The translations under genes and the position numbers were made by a program. From Frateuria_A sp049727805 (GTDB lineage Bacteria; Pseudomonadota; Gammaproteobacteria; Xanthomonadales; Rhodanobacteraceae), in the NCBI RefSeq assembly GCF_049727805.1, contig NZ_JBCNYA010000002.1:135137-199136 (forward strand): a DNA stretch of 64,000 bases, written 5' to 3'. Shown piece by piece: positions 7,013 through 15,150 of this stretch; position 1 is the stretch's first letter; every line of letters begins with the position of its first letter. Below the pieces are notes generated by a model that searched no databases, was not told the DNA's origin, and saw only the letters and a program-made list of their open reading frames with translations.

Positions 7013-8701
7013 TCACGCCGCGTCGAAATCCAGCGCAGCGGTCAGGTCGCCGGGCGGCGGGCCGCCGGCGGCGCGCATCGCCTCCTCGCGCAGGGTCAGC
7101 CCCGGCAGCTTGCGCAGGCCGAAGCGGCGGGTCAGGAAGCGGGCGATCGAGCCGGTGTCGTAGATCGTATGGTCGACGTGGCCCTTCTTCGCATGCGCCG
7201 ACACGATCACCGCCGGGATGCGCGAGCCCGGTCCCCAGCGGTCGCCCTTGGGTGGTGCCACGTGATCCCACCAGCCGCCGTTTTCGTCGACCGTGATGAT
7301 CACCAGCAGGCCGGGCCAGGCGGGCGACTGCTGCAGCGCTTCGACTACGGTCATGATGTGGCGGTCGCCGGCGTCCACGTCGGAGTAGCCGGCGTGCATG
7401 TTGAGATCGCCCTGCGGCTTGTAGAAGCTGACCGTCGGCAGCGTGTTGGTGGCGATCGCGGCGAGGAAGTGATTGGTCTCGGCCGTCTCGCCGACGCCGG
7501 CGTCGCGCAGGTGCTTCTCGCGCGCGGCGGTGCCCGGCGCGTAGGCGGCGAAGTAGTTGAGCGGCTGGTGGTGCGGCTGGAAGTTGGGCCGCTGCGGGAA
7601 CTCGGCCTGGTCGCCGTCGCCCTTGCCCTCCAGCGCCAGCTTCCAGCCGCCGGCGTACCAGGCCCAGTCGACGCCCGCCTCGGAAAGCACGTCGCCGATG
7701 GTCGCGTGCTTCTGCGACACCAGCGTGTTGGCGCTGTTGGGGTCGGCATGCTTCGGATCGTTCGGATCCTTGGAGAAGCCCGGCGAGTACGGCGGCCCCA
7801 TCGTGTTGACCGCCCAGAAATCCGGCGTGAGCGAGCTGGGCGCCAGCGCCTCGGGCTTGCCCTGCATCGCGCTGGCGGGCGAGTCGTGGGCCATCTTCAG
7901 GCGGATGTCGGTGGCCTCGCCGCTGACCGTCTGGGCGATGTTGAAGCGCGCCGGGCTCGCGTCGGCATGCGGGTAGTACGGCGGCTGCGCGGCGACGAGG
8001 TACTGGTGGTTGAGGAACGAGCCGCCGAAGGCGCCCATGAAGAAGTGGTCGCACAGGGTGTACTGGCGCGCCAGCTGCCACAGCCTGAGGTTGGCCGCGT
8101 TGTCGCCGTAATAGCCCATCACCAGCGCGCCCGAGTCGCCCCAGGCCACGAAGCCGTCGTTCCTGCCGCCGTTGATCTGGCGCTGGTTCTCGTAGAAGCG
8201 GTGCCACAGGTCGCGCGTGACCACGCCCTGCGGCAGCGGATCGCCGCCGCCGGTGCGCAGCGCCCACGGCGCGTTGGGCAGGCCGCTCAGGTCCTCCTGG
8301 CGCACTACGTACTTGCGGTGGTTGACCACCTGCTCGTGCGGCGCGACACCGTGCCATATCGCCGGCAGCGTCTTCAGCAGCGTGCCGTCGCGGTCGCGCT
8401 GGCGGTACTGCTCGGGCTTGAGCGCGGACAGCGGCTCGGCCACGCCGGGGAAGTTGGCGAACAGGTTGTTGAAGCTGCGGTTCTCGGCGTAGATCACCAC
8501 CACGCGCTGGATGCGCTCGCGCAGCAGGGCGTCCAGCTTCGTCGTCGAGGCCGGAACCGGCTTCGCGCCGGCGATGGCTTCGGCGCCGGCGCCGCCGAGC
8601 GCGAGGCCCGCGCCCGCCGCGGCCAGGCCGCCGAGCAGGCGGCGGCGTTGCGGATCGGAGGGTTGGTCGTCGGTGTCGGGGGGCAGCGGGAGGTCGGACA
8701 T
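7013..8701 (-). CDS. Tat-exported AcpA/phospholipase-C-type phosphoesterase (562 aa)
   Basis: Predicted periplasmic acid phosphatase of the AcpA/PlcC superfamily. The N-terminus has a twin-arginine signal (RRRLLGG at 19-25 followed by an Ala/Gly-rich hydrophobic stretch). Metal-site motifs include VVVIYAENRSFNNLF near residue 70, DHFFMGAFGGSFLNHQ near the middle and ITVDENGGWWDHV toward the C-terminus. It may release phosphate from organic esters; the exact substrate is not readable. It stands alone, convergent with the upstream-coordinate methyltransferase. Confidence 0.87.
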   Translation of the reverse strand: MSDLPLPPDTDDQPSDPQRRRLLGGLAAAGAGLALGGAGAEAIAGAKPVPASTTKLDALLRERIQRVVVIYAENRSFNNLFANFPGVAEPLSALKPEQYRQRDRDGTLLKTLPAIWHGVAPHEQVVNHRKYVVRQEDLSGLPNAPWALRTGGGDPLPQGVVTRDLWHRFYENQRQINGGRNDGFVAWGDSGALVMGYYGDNAANLRLWQLARQYTLCDHFFMGAFGGSFLNHQYLVAAQPPYYPHADASPARFNIAQTVSGEATDIRLKMAHDSPASAMQGKPEALAPSSLTPDFWAVNTMGPPYSPGFSKDPNDPKHADPNSANTLVSQKHATIGDVLSEAGVDWAWYAGGWKLALEGKGDGDQAEFPQRPNFQPHHQPLNYFAAYAPGTAAREKHLRDAGVGETAETNHFLAAIATNTLPTVSFYKPQGDLNMHAGYSDVDAGDRHIMTVVEALQQSPAWPGLLVIITVDENGGWWDHVAPPKGDRWGPGSRIPAVIVSAHAKKGHVDHTIYDTGSIARFLTRRFGLRKLPGLTLREEAMRAAGGPPPGDLTAALDFDAA

Positions 8702-8758
8702 CGTTCGGGTTCCCTGGCGTCAAAGCCGTGAGTATGCCGGCATCCGGCAAGCCGGGTC

Positions 8759-9256
8759 TCAGCCTTCCATCGCATGCGCCGCCTGCCACATCGACCGCGT
8801 CAACGGCCGGTTGGCATGCGGCGTCTGCAGCACCACTAGCGTGGTGGTGCTCACGCTGGGGTGGATCTTCAGCAGGCGGTCGAGCACCGTCTCCAGGTGC
8901 GCCACCGACAACGCGACCACGTGCAGCAGCGCCGAATCCTCGCCGGCCAGGCGGCGGCATTCGAGCACCTCGGGCACGTCGGCCACCAGCACGCCGATGC
9001 GCGAGCACACGCCGCCGTCGCAACGCAGGCGGACCATGGCGTCGATGCTGTAGCCCAGACGTTTCGGATCGATGACCGCGCGGTAGCCGGCGATCACGCC
9101 GGCGTCCTCCAGCCGGCGGACCCGCTCGGCCACGGCCGGCGCCGACAGGCCGACCTGCCGGCCCAGCTCCGCGTAGCCCTGCCGTGCGTCCTGCTGCAGC
9201 GCTTCGAGCAGCCGCCAGTCGCGCTCGTCCAGTTCCGGTTTCGATACGAAGGCCAT
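8759..9256 (-). CDS. Lrp/AsnC-family transcriptional regulator (165 aa)
   Basis: N-terminal HTH (residues about 10-60, LGRQVGLSAPAVAERVRRLED) and C-terminal RAM ligand-binding domain, the standard AsnC layout and length. ATG 9256 begins MAFVSKPELDERD. It is divergent from the DMT exporter across 114 bases. This arrangement is common for Lrp-type regulators controlling an amino-acid exporter, so the transporter is the likely target. Confidence 0.9.
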   Translation of the reverse strand: MAFVSKPELDERDWRLLEALQQDARQGYAELGRQVGLSAPAVAERVRRLEDAGVIAGYRAVIDPKRLGYSIDAMVRLRCDGGVCSRIGVLVADVPEVLECRRLAGEDSALLHVVALSVAHLETVLDRLLKIHPSVSTTTLVVLQTPHANRPLTRSMWQAAHAMEG

Positions 9257-9370
9257 GATGGGGATTCCCGATTCGTTCGGTGGCGAAGCATGGCATTTTG
9301 GACCGGATGCATCATTCCTGCGTGCCCGCACCGCCACTAGGATGCGCACTTCCCCGCACCGGATTCCCCC

Positions 9371-10297
9371 ATGGATACCCCCCGCCTGGACGGGCGGACG
9401 CTGGCCCTGATCGGCGTCGCCCTGGTCACCTGGTCGAGCGCCTACGCGGCGATCGCCTACGCCCTGCCGGCGTTCACCCCCGGCGAGGTGGCGTTCGCGC
9501 GGCTGGGCATCGGTTCGCTGTGTTTCGCGCTGTGGCTGCTGGCCAAGCGCCCGGCGCTGCCGGCCCGGCGCGACTGGATGCAGGTGGCGCTGCTGGGCGT
9601 GATCGGCCTGACCGTCTACCACATGGCGCTCAACTACGCCGAAACGCGCATTGCCAGCGGGACCGCGGCAATCCTGATCTCGCTGGTGCCGGCGGCCACC
9701 GCCGCGCTGTCCGCGCTGTGGCTGCGTGAGCGGCTGCCGCTGCGCACGCTGGCCGGCCTGGGCGTGGCGCTGGTCGGCGTGGTGATGGTGGTGCTGGCCA
9801 GCGGCAAGCAGGTGAAGTTCGAGCCGATGGCGGCGCTGGTGCTGGTCAGCGTGGTCGCCTCGGCGATCTACTTCGTCGGGCAGAAGCCGCTGTTCGCGCG
9901 CTCGAGCGTGTTCGGCGTCACCGCCTTCACTTTCTTCGCCGGCACGCTCGGCGCCCTGCCGTTCGCTGTGCACCTGCCACAGGCGCTGGCCGCGGCGCCG
10001 TGGCCGCGCATCGGTGCGCTGCTGTGGCTGGGGCTGGCGCCGACCTTCATCGGCTACATCGCCTGGAACATCGCCATCCATCGCAGCTCGGCCTCGCAGG
10101 TGTCCAGCTTCATCTACTTCTCGCCGCCGATCGCGGTGCTGATCGGCTGGGTCTGGCTGGGCGAGCGGCCGGGCCTGCTGACGCTGGTCGGCGGCGCGGT
10201 GACCGTCGGCGGCGTGGTGCTGGCCAATGCGCGCCGACGTGCCGCGGCGCCGTCCCGGCCGGTGGCGATGGAGGCCAAGCCCTGTGAACACGGCTGA
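9371..10297 (+). CDS. EamA/DMT-family inner-membrane transporter (308 aa)
   Basis: Ten predicted transmembrane helices in two EamA repeats (about residues 10-140 and 150-295). Motifs include the first-helix WSSAYAAI segment and GYIAWNIAI in the second repeat. Family members export amino acids or other small metabolites. It is divergent from the AsnC regulator and overlaps the start of the cupin gene by 14 bases, so the two are probably co-transcribed. Substrate unknown. Confidence 0.9.
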   Translation: MDTPRLDGRTLALIGVALVTWSSAYAAIAYALPAFTPGEVAFARLGIGSLCFALWLLAKRPALPARRDWMQVALLGVIGLTVYHMALNYAETRIASGTAAILISLVPAATAALSALWLRERLPLRTLAGLGVALVGVVMVVLASGKQVKFEPMAALVLVSVVASAIYFVGQKPLFARSSVFGVTAFTFFAGTLGALPFAVHLPQALAAAPWPRIGALLWLGLAPTFIGYIAWNIAIHRSSASQVSSFIYFSPPIAVLIGWVWLGERPGLLTLVGGAVTVGGVVLANARRRAAAPSRPVAMEAKPCEHG

Positions 10298-10601
10298 ACC
10301 GGCCGTCGAGGTGCTGCCGCTGTCCGCCATGGGCGCGCAGTTGCCCGCGGCCTGGCAGTCGCGGTTGCTGGGTCGCGTCGGCGAGGCCCGGGTGAAGCTC
10401 ACGCGGATGGATGGCGCGGCCTCGCCGGAAGAAGTGCACGATTACGCCGAGGCGCTGATCGTGATCGACGGCGAACTGCGCCTGCGCATTGCCGGCCGCG
10501 CCGTGCGCGTGTGCGCGGGCGAGCTCTGCCTGGTGCCGGCCGGCATCGCGCACGCGGTCGACGAAGGCAGCACCGGCACCCTGCTGATCCTGGACACCTG
10601 A
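10284..10601 (+). CDS. Cupin-domain protein (105 aa)
   Basis: Single-domain cupin: conserved barrel segments EALIVIDGELRLRIAG and CLVPAGIAHAVDEG are visible, giving one histidine-containing motif 2, while motif 1 lacks the usual His pair. The GTG start at 10284 lies inside the 3' end of the transporter gene with GGAGG 10 bases upstream, indicating coupling. Likely a small binding or isomerase-like cupin; function unknown. Confidence 0.75.
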   Translation: MNTAEPAVEVLPLSAMGAQLPAAWQSRLLGRVGEARVKLTRMDGAASPEEVHDYAEALIVIDGELRLRIAGRAVRVCAGELCLVPAGIAHAVDEGSTGTLLILDT

Positions 10602-10612
10602 AGGGAGAACCC

Positions 10613-11299
10613 ATGTACGAGCTTTACATCGGCAACAAGAACTATTCGTCCTGGTCGCTGCGGCCGTGGCTGCTGATGGCCGAGCAGGGCATGCCGTTCG
10701 AGGAGCGCCAGGTGGCGCTGCGGGACGGCTCCAGCTGGGACGCCTTCCGCACCTTCGCGCCCAACGGCAAGGTGCCGTGCCTGCGCGACGGCGACACGGT
10801 GGTGTGGGATTCGCTGGGCATCGTCGAGTACCTGGCCGAGCGCCATCCGGGCGTGTGGCCGGGCGACGCGAAGGCGCGCGCCTGGGCGCGTTGCGCCACG
10901 GCCGAGATGCATTCGGGCTTCACCGCACTGCGCGGGACCTGTCCGATGAACTGCGGCGTGCGCGTCGAGCTGCATGGCATCGATGCGCCGCTGCAGCGCG
11001 ACCTGTTCCGCCTGGCAGAACTGTGGAACGAAGGCCTCGCGCGTTTCGGCGGCCCGTTCCTGGCGGGCCCGGCGTTCAGCGCGGTGGATGCCTTCTTCGC
11101 GCCCGTGGCCTGGCGCATCCTGAGCTACAACCTGCCGCTGGACGATGCCTCGCTCGCCTATGCGCAGCGCCTGCGCGAGCTGCCCGGCATGCGACGCTGG
11201 TACGCCGCGGCGCTGGCCGAGACCGTGCGGCTGCAGGACAGCGAGGACACCGCGCGGCGCGTGGGCTCGCTGCGCGAGGACCTGCGCGTACCGGCCTGA
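10613..11299 (+). CDS. Glutathione S-transferase family protein (228 aa)
   Basis: N-terminal thioredoxin-like domain with the IGNKNYSSWSLRPWLLM motif, where Ser/Tyr residues near 10-14 bind glutathione, and an all-helical C-terminal domain. This matches the YfcF/YncG-like bacterial GST group. GGGAGAA precedes ATG 10613. It closes the transporter-cupin-GST unit, and its stop codon is five bases from the stop of the convergent FmdE-like gene. Confidence 0.88.
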   Translation: MYELYIGNKNYSSWSLRPWLLMAEQGMPFEERQVALRDGSSWDAFRTFAPNGKVPCLRDGDTVVWDSLGIVEYLAERHPGVWPGDAKARAWARCATAEMHSGFTALRGTCPMNCGVRVELHGIDAPLQRDLFRLAELWNEGLARFGGPFLAGPAFSAVDAFFAPVAWRILSYNLPLDDASLAYAQRLRELPGMRRWYAAALAETVRLQDSEDTARRVGSLREDLRVPA

Positions 11300-11310
11300 A
11301 CGCTTCAGGC
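11294..11310. terminator. Hairpin covering both stop codons of two convergent genes
   Basis: GCCTGAA-CGC-TTCAGGC is a perfect 7-bp dyad. The left arm contains the TGA of the glutathione transferase and the right arm contains the complementary TCA that is the stop of the FmdE-like gene. There is no T-run, so termination is possible but not established. Confidence 0.4.
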
Positions 11311-11925
11311 GGCGCGTCCGAGCCGGATCACCTGCGGATCGTCGGCGTGCTCCAGCAGCAGGCGCCGCACGCGCGCCTGCCAAAGCTCGCCGAACGCGCG
11401 CTGCCGTTCCGCCGTCGCGGCCGGCGCGAGCGCCTCGGCCATGCGTTCGCGCAGGTCGGGCACGGGCGGCACGCTGGCGAGGTCGAGCGTCACCTGTACC
11501 GCGTCGCCGGTATCGCGCCGCTGGAAGCGCACGCCGATGCCTTCGTCGGTCGATGCAAAATGCAGCAGGCCCTGCCGCACGAAGCGCCCGCCGATGCCGT
11601 GGAAGCCGTTGGACGCGGCCGCGCCGGTGACCAGGGTCAGCACCTGGGCGACCACGCCGGTGGTGCCTTCCGTCTCCGGGGCGGGCATGCGCACCGCCAC
11701 GGCGCCGCGTTCGGCCGGCTCGTCCGGATACAGCGCGCGCAGCGCGGCGCGCGCCATCAGGTAGGCACCGGCGACGGTCGGGCAGGAATGTCCGGCCAGC
11801 CGCACTGCATCGGCATAGCCGTAGACCAGCAGGCCGTCGTCGGAGGCGCCCAGCAGCGCCGCCAGCGGATCGCGTACGGTGATGCGCGGCGCCAGCTCGA
11901 AGAACGAGGGAAACGCCACGCTCAC
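11305..11925 (-). CDS. FmdE-like protein (206 aa)
   Basis: Cytosolic protein resembling the FmdE family, named after the formylmethanofuran dehydrogenase operon but widespread in organisms without that pathway. The key segment is GHSCPTVAGAYLMARAAL near residue 45, with His and Cys as candidate metal ligands. The GTG start at 11925 overlaps the stop of the DUF2249 gene by 4 bases (GTGA), so translation is coupled. It lacks the C-terminal zinc finger of archaeal FmdE. The molecular role is unknown; the pairing with DUF2249 suggests redox or metal handling. Confidence 0.65.
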   Translation of the reverse strand: MSVAFPSFFELAPRITVRDPLAALLGASDDGLLVYGYADAVRLAGHSCPTVAGAYLMARAALRALYPDEPAERGAVAVRMPAPETEGTTGVVAQVLTLVTGAAASNGFHGIGGRFVRQGLLHFASTDEGIGVRFQRRDTGDAVQVTLDLASVPPVPDLRERMAEALAPAATAERQRAFGELWQARVRRLLLEHADDPQVIRLGRAA

Positions 11926-12188
11926 TCGTCCGGCAGGCCGACGATGCCGAAATCCACCACCACGCCCTGCGCACCGCGCTCGCGGTAGCCGACCGTCAGG
12001 TGCTCGCCGAAGCGTTCGCGCAACTGCGCCAGCAGCGGCAGTGGGTCGTGGTCGTTGATGAAGCGCATCGTCTCGCCGGATCGCAGTGCGCCGAGCGCGC
12101 CGAAGATCGCCGAATGGCGGAAGCGGCGGGCGATGCCGCGGGCATCGAAGATGTGGACGTTCTGTTCGGGACTCAAGGTTGCGTGCAT
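11922..12188 (-). CDS. DUF2249-domain protein (88 aa)
   Basis: Small single-domain protein with the DUF2249 pattern: DARGIARRFRHSAIFGALGAL followed by FINDHDPLPLLAQL, a TusA-like alpha/beta fold. ATG 12188 is chosen; an in-frame GTG lies at 12197. DUF2249 proteins are often found beside nitrogen-oxide and iron-sulfur repair genes; here the partner is the overlapping FmdE-like gene. No cysteine equivalent to TusA is present, so sulfur transfer is unlikely. Confidence 0.75.
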   Translation of the reverse strand: MHATLSPEQNVHIFDARGIARRFRHSAIFGALGALRSGETMRFINDHDPLPLLAQLRERFGEHLTVGYRERGAQGVVVDFGIVGLPDE

Positions 12189-12261
12189 GGCGGGCACTCG
12201 ATGATCGGGAGTGCCACCCTACGGCGGCCATCGCCGCGCGCCCATGATCTGGATCAGCCGC

Positions 12262-12897
12262 TTACGGCGTCGCTGGCGCGGCCGGCTGCCGCAGTGCGCG
12301 GCGCCGGCCGATGGCGGCGTAGGCACGCGCCAGCAGCGGGATCATCAGCAGGAAGAAATTGTTGTTGCCGGGCATGCGCCAGGCCGCCGCCAATGCGATG
12401 GTCGCGGCGGTGGGCAGGGTCAGCGCGCGCCAGCGCAGCGCATTGACCTCCTCGGGCGGAACGTCCGCACGCACCTGCGCCGGCCGCAGCGCGACCTGGA
12501 ACAGCAGCAACTGGAAGAGGCCGGCTGCGAGCAGGGTGGCCGAGTAGAACACTTCCGGCACGCGCGCCAGCGGGTTGGAACTCATCAACGCGGTGGCGAA
12601 GGGCATGAACGCGATCATCATCAGCAGCAGCATGTTCGGCCACATCAGCCGGGGCACGTAGCCGTCCAGCACGCCGAACAGCCGGTGGTGCGCCACCCAC
12701 AGCGCGCCGATGGTGAGGAAGCTCAGTACGAAACCCATGAAGCTGGGCATCAGGTGCGCCAGCGCGGCGAGGTAGGCGCCATCGTCGAGCGTGTCCAGCC
12801 GCGGCACGTGCACCTCGATCACCAGCAGGGTGATGGCGATGGCGAACACGGCATCGGAGAAGGCCTTCAGGCGTTCGAGCTGGGCGCCGTGGTTCAT
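12262..12897 (-). CDS. TMEM175-family (DUF1211) putative potassium channel (211 aa)
   Basis: The hallmark motif RxxxFSDAVFAIAITLL is at residues 9-23 in the first of about six transmembrane helices. Bacterial TMEM175 proteins are tetrameric potassium-permeable channels with one six-helix repeat per chain, which fits the length here. It lies between the DUF2249 pair and ubiE on the same strand with gaps of 16-70 bases. Ion selectivity is inferred from the family. Confidence 0.87.
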   Translation of the reverse strand: MNHGAQLERLKAFSDAVFAIAITLLVIEVHVPRLDTLDDGAYLAALAHLMPSFMGFVLSFLTIGALWVAHHRLFGVLDGYVPRLMWPNMLLLMMIAFMPFATALMSSNPLARVPEVFYSATLLAAGLFQLLLFQVALRPAQVRADVPPEEVNALRWRALTLPTAATIALAAAWRMPGNNNFFLLMIPLLARAYAAIGRRRALRQPAAPATP

Positions 12898-12913
12898 GCG
12901 TCGACCCTTGGGA

Positions 12914-13666
12914 TCAGAGCTTCCAGGCCTTGTGGATGGCCACGATGCCGTTGGTGAGGTTGCGTACTTCCACGCGCCCGAAGCCGGCCGCTTCCATCAT
13001 GCCCTTGAGCGTCTGCTGGTCCGGATGCTTGCGGATGGACTCGGCCAGGTACTGGTAGCTGTCCGCGTCGCCGGCGAACAGCTGGCCGAGCTTCGGCAGC
13101 ACCTTGAACGAGTGGAAATCGTAGAGCTTGCCGAACAGCTCGCTCTGCACGCGCGAGAACTCCAGCACCAGCGCGCGGCCGCCGGGCTTCAACACGCGGC
13201 AGATGTCGGCCAGCGCCTTGTCCTTGTCGGTGACGTTGCGCAGGCCGAAGGCCATGGTCACCGCGTCGAAGGAGTTGTCGGGGAAGGGCAGGCACTCGGC
13301 GTTCAATTGCGCCCAGCGCAGGCCACCGACCAGGCCGCGGTCGGTCAGCCGGTCGCGCCCGACGCCGAGCATGGCGGCGTTGATGTCGCCCACCACCACC
13401 TCGCCCTCGTTGCCGACCACCGGCTTGAGCAGCGCGGCGATGTCGCCGGTCCCGCCGGCCAGATCCAGCACGCGGTCGCCACGACGCACGCCGCTGATCG
13501 CCACGAAATGGCGTTTCCACAGGCGGTGGACGCCGAACGACATCAGGTCGTTCATCAAGTCGTAGTTGCGCGCGACCGAGGTGAATACCTGGCCGACCAG
13601 CTTCTGCTTGTCGCCGACCGGGACGTCGCGGAAACCGAAATGGGTGGTCTGGGGCTGCTCGCTCAT
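12914..13666 (-). CDS. ubiE: Ubiquinone/menaquinone biosynthesis C-methyltransferase (250 aa)
   Basis: SAM-dependent methyltransferase that C-methylates the benzoquinol or demethylmenaquinol ring in quinone synthesis. Family motifs are FTSVARNYDLMNDLMSFG near residue 30, motif I LDLAGGTGD, AFGLRNVTD and the C-terminal TNGIVAIHKAWKL. ATG 13666 (MSEQPQTTHFGF) is the usual start; a TTG 9 bases upstream is in frame. No ubiB or ubiJ follows. Confidence 0.95.
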   Translation of the reverse strand: MSEQPQTTHFGFRDVPVGDKQKLVGQVFTSVARNYDLMNDLMSFGVHRLWKRHFVAISGVRRGDRVLDLAGGTGDIAALLKPVVGNEGEVVVGDINAAMLGVGRDRLTDRGLVGGLRWAQLNAECLPFPDNSFDAVTMAFGLRNVTDKDKALADICRVLKPGGRALVLEFSRVQSELFGKLYDFHSFKVLPKLGQLFAGDADSYQYLAESIRKHPDQQTLKGMMEAAGFGRVEVRNLTNGIVAIHKAWKL

Positions 13667-13696
13667 GGGCCGCAATGCTACAGCCTTTCGCTTTGG

Positions 13697-13738
13697 CTCC
13701 CTCTCCCCTCCGGGGAGAGGGTTGGGGTGAGGGGCCGG
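13697..13738. repeat. REP-like palindrome, family A
   Basis: CTCCCTCTCCCC TC CGGGGAGAGGG followed by TTGGGGTGAGGGGCCGG. It forms the outer end of the large palindrome described next, and a degenerate partner in reverse orientation occurs at about 14526-14566. Confidence 0.65.
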
Positions 13739-14543
13739 GGCTCGCCGGGATGTCCGCGGGAGCGTGTTGCTTGTGTGTCGCTTTTTGCGAGGCGCTTCCG
13801 CGACTTGGCTCGCCTGCCGCGGGCTTCCGATCGCCTGACGGCGCTCGGGTCACTTTTCTTTGCTGGCCCAAAGAAAAGTAACCAAAAGAAACGGCCTACT
13901 CAGCCCGGGGTGAGATAAAAGCTAGGTGCCACTGCGCCTTGCTGGGTGGGTCTCTTGCTCTTAGAGGAGCTGCCGCCGCTTTACCCTCGGGCGCTCGGGA
14001 GCTGAGGCAAGGGAGGGATACTCGCCGTGTGGAGTTCACCGCGGTGTTGCAGAGCGGGCACGGGCATCGGTGTTTGCGTGATGTATGTGGTGACTTGCTA
14101 GTGGGCTGAAGCCCACCTACGGTGCAACGGTACGCTCGTCGGGTGGGCTTCGGCCCACCAGCCCCTCAACTGCAGCCCCTAGCCGCGGCGGGGATGGCGT
14201 CCACGCAACGGAAAGGGCGGCCAGCACCGACGCCGTCAAACACACGGCATGCCTCCCTCGCCTCAACTCCCGAGCGCCCGAGGGTAAAGCGGCGGCAGCT
14301 CCTCTAAGAGCAGGCGCTTACCCATCAAAGCGAGATGGCACCTAGCTTTTATCCCTCACCGGGCTGAGCAGGCCGTTTCTTTTGGTTACTTTTCTTTGGG
14401 CCAGCAAAGAAAAGTGACCCGAGCGCCGTCAGGCGATCGGAAGCCCGCGGCAGGCGAGCCAGGTCGCGGAGGTGCCTCGCAAGAACGCACACAAGCACCA
14501 CGCCCCCGCGGACATCCCGGCGTGCCCCGGCCCGTCACCCCAA
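13722..14543. repeat. Giant imperfect palindrome (about 295-bp arms, about 235-bp centre)
   Basis: The stretch between the divergent ubiE and marR genes holds no credible gene. The left arm (13722-14017) and the right arm (14252-14543) are near-perfect reverse complements. Matching blocks include CCGGGATGTCCGCGG / CCGCGGACATCCCGG, the GATCGCCTGACGGCGCTCGG block, AGCTAGGTGCCA / TGGCACCTAGCT, and a 60-base inner block running from TGCTCTTAGAGG to GGGAGG. Each arm contains its own perfect hairpin ACTTTTCTTTG-N6-CAAAGAAAAGT (13852-13879 and 14388-14415). The centre has two more small hairpins, GTGGGCT-GAA-GCCCAC (14101-14116) and GGTGGGC-TTC-GGCCCACC (14142-14159). No transposase or terminal direct repeat was seen. 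Confidence 0.85.
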
Positions 14544-14588
14544 ACCCCTTCGCTCAGGGCGAGGGAATTGGAGTTGCCCGCAGGCTCG

Positions 14589-14617
14589 TTGCATCATTTA
14601 GTACATAAATGTAATAT
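14589..14617 (+). promoter_or_regulatory. marR promoter with an operator filling the -35/-10 spacer
   Basis: TTGCAT (-35, 14589-14594), exactly 17 bases of spacer, then TAATAT (-10, 14612-14617). The whole spacer is a perfect dyad, CATTTA-GTACA-TAAATG (14595-14611). This is the classic geometry for autorepression by a MarR-family dimer, which would block polymerase directly. The start codon follows 21 bases after the -10. Confidence 0.8.
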
Positions 14618-14638
14618 AGACGAAGCAGGCACATCCCC

Positions 14639-15136
14639 ATGAGCAGCTTCCTCCCCACTGAACAACGCCTCGCCGTCACCCGCCGGCGCCATCCCGCGTT
14701 CCCGCGCGGCCCGGCCGTGCTCGTGCGCCTGGTCAAGCACCTGCACAAGCGCATCCATGACGACGCCAACGCGGCGCTCAAGCCCTTTGGCCTCAACCAT
14801 CCGCAGTACAACCTGCTGATGATGCTCTACGGCACCGACGGCGACGGCCTGAGCCCGTCCGACCTGGCCAGGAGCTCGGGCGAGAAGGCGGCCAACATCA
14901 CGCGGCTTACCAACGAGCTGTGCGAGAAGGGAATGATCGAGCGCGCCGCCAGCGAGGACGACCGCCGCAAGCTGCTCCTGACGCTGACGCCCGCCGGGCT
15001 CGCCCTGATCGAACGCCTGCTGCCCTCGATCTGCACGCTGCTGGACGAGCAGACCGAGGGACTCACCGCGCGCGAACAGGGCGAGCTGGAGCGTCTGCTC
15101 AAGAAATTCCTCGGCGGATTCGACCGTCGCGGCTGA
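14639..15136 (+). CDS. MarR-family transcriptional regulator (165 aa)
   Basis: Winged-helix regulator with the MarR recognition region LARSSGEKAANITRLTNEL and the wing motif ASEDDRRKLLLTLTPAG. Length is normal. It is first in an operon with an aromatic-acid-type efflux system, 14 bases before the FUSC gene, and probably represses its own promoter through the dyad at 14595-14611. The ligand is likely a substrate of the pump, such as a phenolic or hydroxybenzoic acid (inference from AaeXAB-like neighbours). Confidence 0.92.
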   Translation: MSSFLPTEQRLAVTRRRHPAFPRGPAVLVRLVKHLHKRIHDDANAALKPFGLNHPQYNLLMMLYGTDGDGLSPSDLARSSGEKAANITRLTNELCEKGMIERAASEDDRRKLLLTLTPAGLALIERLLPSICTLLDEQTEGLTAREQGELERLLKKFLGGFDRRG

Positions 15137-15150
15137 AGGCTCTGCCCACC

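Noticed and set aside
13722..14543. Insertion sequence or transposon
   Set aside because: No transposase fragment, no target-site duplication and no defined terminal repeat beyond the palindrome itself.
13675..14608. Short open frames inside the palindrome arms, with LLCWPKEK-like products often annotated as hypothetical proteins
   Set aside because: They follow the repeat rather than codon bias, appear on both arms, and lack ribosome sites.
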